From: an uncultured Collinsella sp.
GTDB taxonomy: Bacteria; Actinomycetota; Coriobacteriia; Coriobacteriales; Coriobacteriaceae
DNA length: 9,710 bases
Direction: 5' to 3'
Assembly: GCA_958407465.1 (NCBI GenBank)
Contig: CATYIV010000051.1
Coordinates: forward strand, 1 to 9,710
This document shows, in pieces, positions 8,713 through 9,710 of this stretch; within the stretch, counting starts at the first letter, position 1, and the number at the start of each line of letters is the position of its first letter. The notes beneath the pieces are model-generated. The model had not been told where the DNA came from. It made no database searches and saw only the letters and a list, made by a program, of their open reading frames with translations. Made by a program: the position numbers and the translations under genes.

Positions 8713-9613
8713 CAGCTTCGCGCGACACGGGAATGCGCAATCGAAGCAGCGAGCGCATCGCCTCTACCAGCACAAAGCCGGCGATGCCAACCGTGACCAC
8801 AACGTCGAGCGGTGTGCCCACAAACCACAGCAGCCCCATGAGATACGACCCGGCATTAAAGGCAAAGTGCAACAGGATCGTATAGCGGAGCTTTCCGGTG
8901 GTCACGAGCACCCAACCAAAAATGAGGCCGGCAGCGCCCGCGTAGCAGCCCTGCACCCAGTTCATGTGCATAAAGCCGAAGATCGCCGCCTGCAGCACGA
9001 TTGCCGCGGCGACGCCCCAGGTACTCGGGGCCGCCCAGGGCACTATAGCGCCGTCTTGCGCGTTCGCGCGGCGCCGGCGTTTCCAGAGCGGACGGCACTG
9101 CGGATTAAACGCACGCAGCGAAAACTCAAAGATGATGCCGCGTACCAGGAGCTCTTCGCAAAACGGCGCGCCGAGCACCGTGGTCAGGACGGCAAGAAGG
9201 CTGGTATCGCCCATGCCCGTTTCCTCGACGAGCTCGCTATAGTCTGCCGCGACCTCGGGCAGCAGCGACAGCACGCCGTCGCATAGGTAGCTAATGACCA
9301 CCTGCATGGATAGGCCGATCACGACAACGCAGGCAATGCGCTTCCATGCCGCGCTTGCTCCCCCACCGAGCGGGCGCTCGCCTTGCCGGCGCGCCATGAA
9401 GGAGCGGGGCCACAGATAACGCCACCACAGCAGCGCCATCAAAAATGACGCCATCTGAGCGGCAGCCTGGAACCATTGGATATCGAGATTGTCGATCGGG
9501 AAACCCGTCAGCGCCGACACGGCATCGAGAGCTGAAAACAGAACCACGCTCAGGGCTATATCGGCAGCAACAACACCAAAACAGGCAAGCGCCCAAATCA
9601 TCGCATTGAGCAT
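8699..9613 (-). CDS. CPBP-family intramembrane metalloprotease (Abi/CaaX protease-like)
   Basis: A 304-residue integral membrane protein with about eight hydrophobic segments. The three CPBP motifs are intact. Motif 1 is EELLVR, with Glu153, Glu154 and Arg158; motif 2 is FGFMH, with Phe212 and His216; motif 3 is HFAFN, with His249 and Asn253. Together these form the metal-binding intramembrane site known from Rce1-type proteases. Bacterial members are linked to bacteriocin self-immunity, membrane protein processing or unknown roles; nothing nearby picks one. Between motifs 1 and 2 there is a basic, hydrophilic loop (about 170-199, including KRRRR) that looks longer than usual. The ATG at 9613 is chosen because AGGAGG lies five bases upstream; the frame opens with GTG at 9637, but that would start before the ribosome binding site. 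Two TAA stops lie in tandem. A hairpin precedes the ribosome binding site. Confidence 0.9.
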   Translation of the reverse strand: MLNAMIWALACFGVVAADIALSVVLFSALDAVSALTGFPIDNLDIQWFQAAAQMASFLMALLWWRYLWPRSFMARRQGERPLGGGASAAWKRIACVVVIGLSMQVVISYLCDGVLSLLPEVAADYSELVEETGMGDTSLLAVLTTVLGAPFCEELLVRGIIFEFSLRAFNPQCRPLWKRRRRANAQDGAIVPWAAPSTWGVAAAIVLQAAIFGFMHMNWVQGCYAGAAGLIFGWVLVTTGKLRYTILLHFAFNAGSYLMGLLWFVGTPLDVVVTVGIAGFVLVEAMRSLLRLRIPVSREADRSE

Positions 9614-9630
9614 GCCAACCTCCTCAAAAC

Positions 9631-9661
9631 CCGGCACTTAGGGACGTTCCTTAACTGCCGG
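9631..9661 (-). other. Imperfect hairpin in the CPBP leader, just before the ribosome binding site
   Basis: CCGGCA (9631-9636) pairs with TGCCGG (9656-9661). Inside, after one mismatch, TTAGGGA (9638-9644) pairs with TCCTTAA (9648-9654) with one G-U type pair, leaving a 3-base loop. On the minus strand the hairpin is followed by GTTTTG and, six bases after its end, AGGAGG. It could be an attenuator, the end of an upstream transcript, or a dispersed hairpin element. The remaining bases to the window edge show no gene that I can support. Confidence 0.5.
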
Positions 9662-9710
9662 CAGAGACGATATGAGCAGGACATAAAAACATTGAGAGCC
9701 CCTGCTGCAT

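Noticed and set aside
9675..9706. AGCAGG/CCTGCT inverted repeat near the right edge
   Set aside because: Only 6 bp with a 20-base loop and no T-tract adjacent; likely chance, and the region is cut by the window edge.

Overview
The window looks like chromosomal DNA of a gut-type, moderately high-GC Gram-positive anaerobe. My best guess is a Collinsella-like member of the Coriobacteriia. This rests on GC-rich third positions, strong GGAGG-type ribosome binding sites and the gene mix (FucO-type alcohol dehydrogenase, PTS beta-glucoside genes, CPBP protease). It is an inference; no rRNA or marker gene is present.

Layout from left to right: a FucO-type iron-dependent alcohol dehydrogenase (120-1286, minus); a YoaK/DUF1275 membrane protein (1452-2168, minus) with a clear intrinsic terminator behind it; a divergent YgiQ-family radical SAM protein (2422-4557, plus); a convergent intergenic region with a long hairpin (4612-4654); a two-gene beta-glucoside operon, glycoside hydrolase family 1 followed by PTS enzyme IIBC (7544 down to 4684, minus); a divergent AraC-family regulator (7698-8690, plus); and a convergent CPBP-family membrane protease (8699-9613, minus). 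The first 119 bases, downstream of the alcohol dehydrogenase, hold no gene or convincing terminator that I can see. No stretch above 300 bases lacks a gene. I see no tRNA, rRNA, insertion sequence, integrase or CRISPR array.

The functional core is the 4684-8690 cassette. EIIBC would import and phosphorylate a beta-glucoside, the GH1 enzyme would hydrolyse the phosphorylated sugar inside the cell, and the divergent AraC protein is the likely local regulator. There is no IIA domain and no BglG-type antiterminator in the cassette, so IIA must come from elsewhere. By hand count this cassette is clearly lower in GC than its neighbour ygiQ, which fits horizontal acquisition.

Several predicted start codons differ from the longest open frame because the ribosome binding site fixes a downstream start: DUF1275 at 2168, ygiQ GTG at 2422, EIIBC GTG at 6054, GH1 at 7544, CPBP at 9613. 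I found no convincing undescribed multi-gene system. The more unusual signals are small: a shared AAAGCGTTT operator-like core before two sugar genes, three hairpins sharing GGGAC-type cores, an inverted repeat spanning two convergent stop codons, and an apparent loss of the phosphate-binding Ser in the GH1 enzyme.
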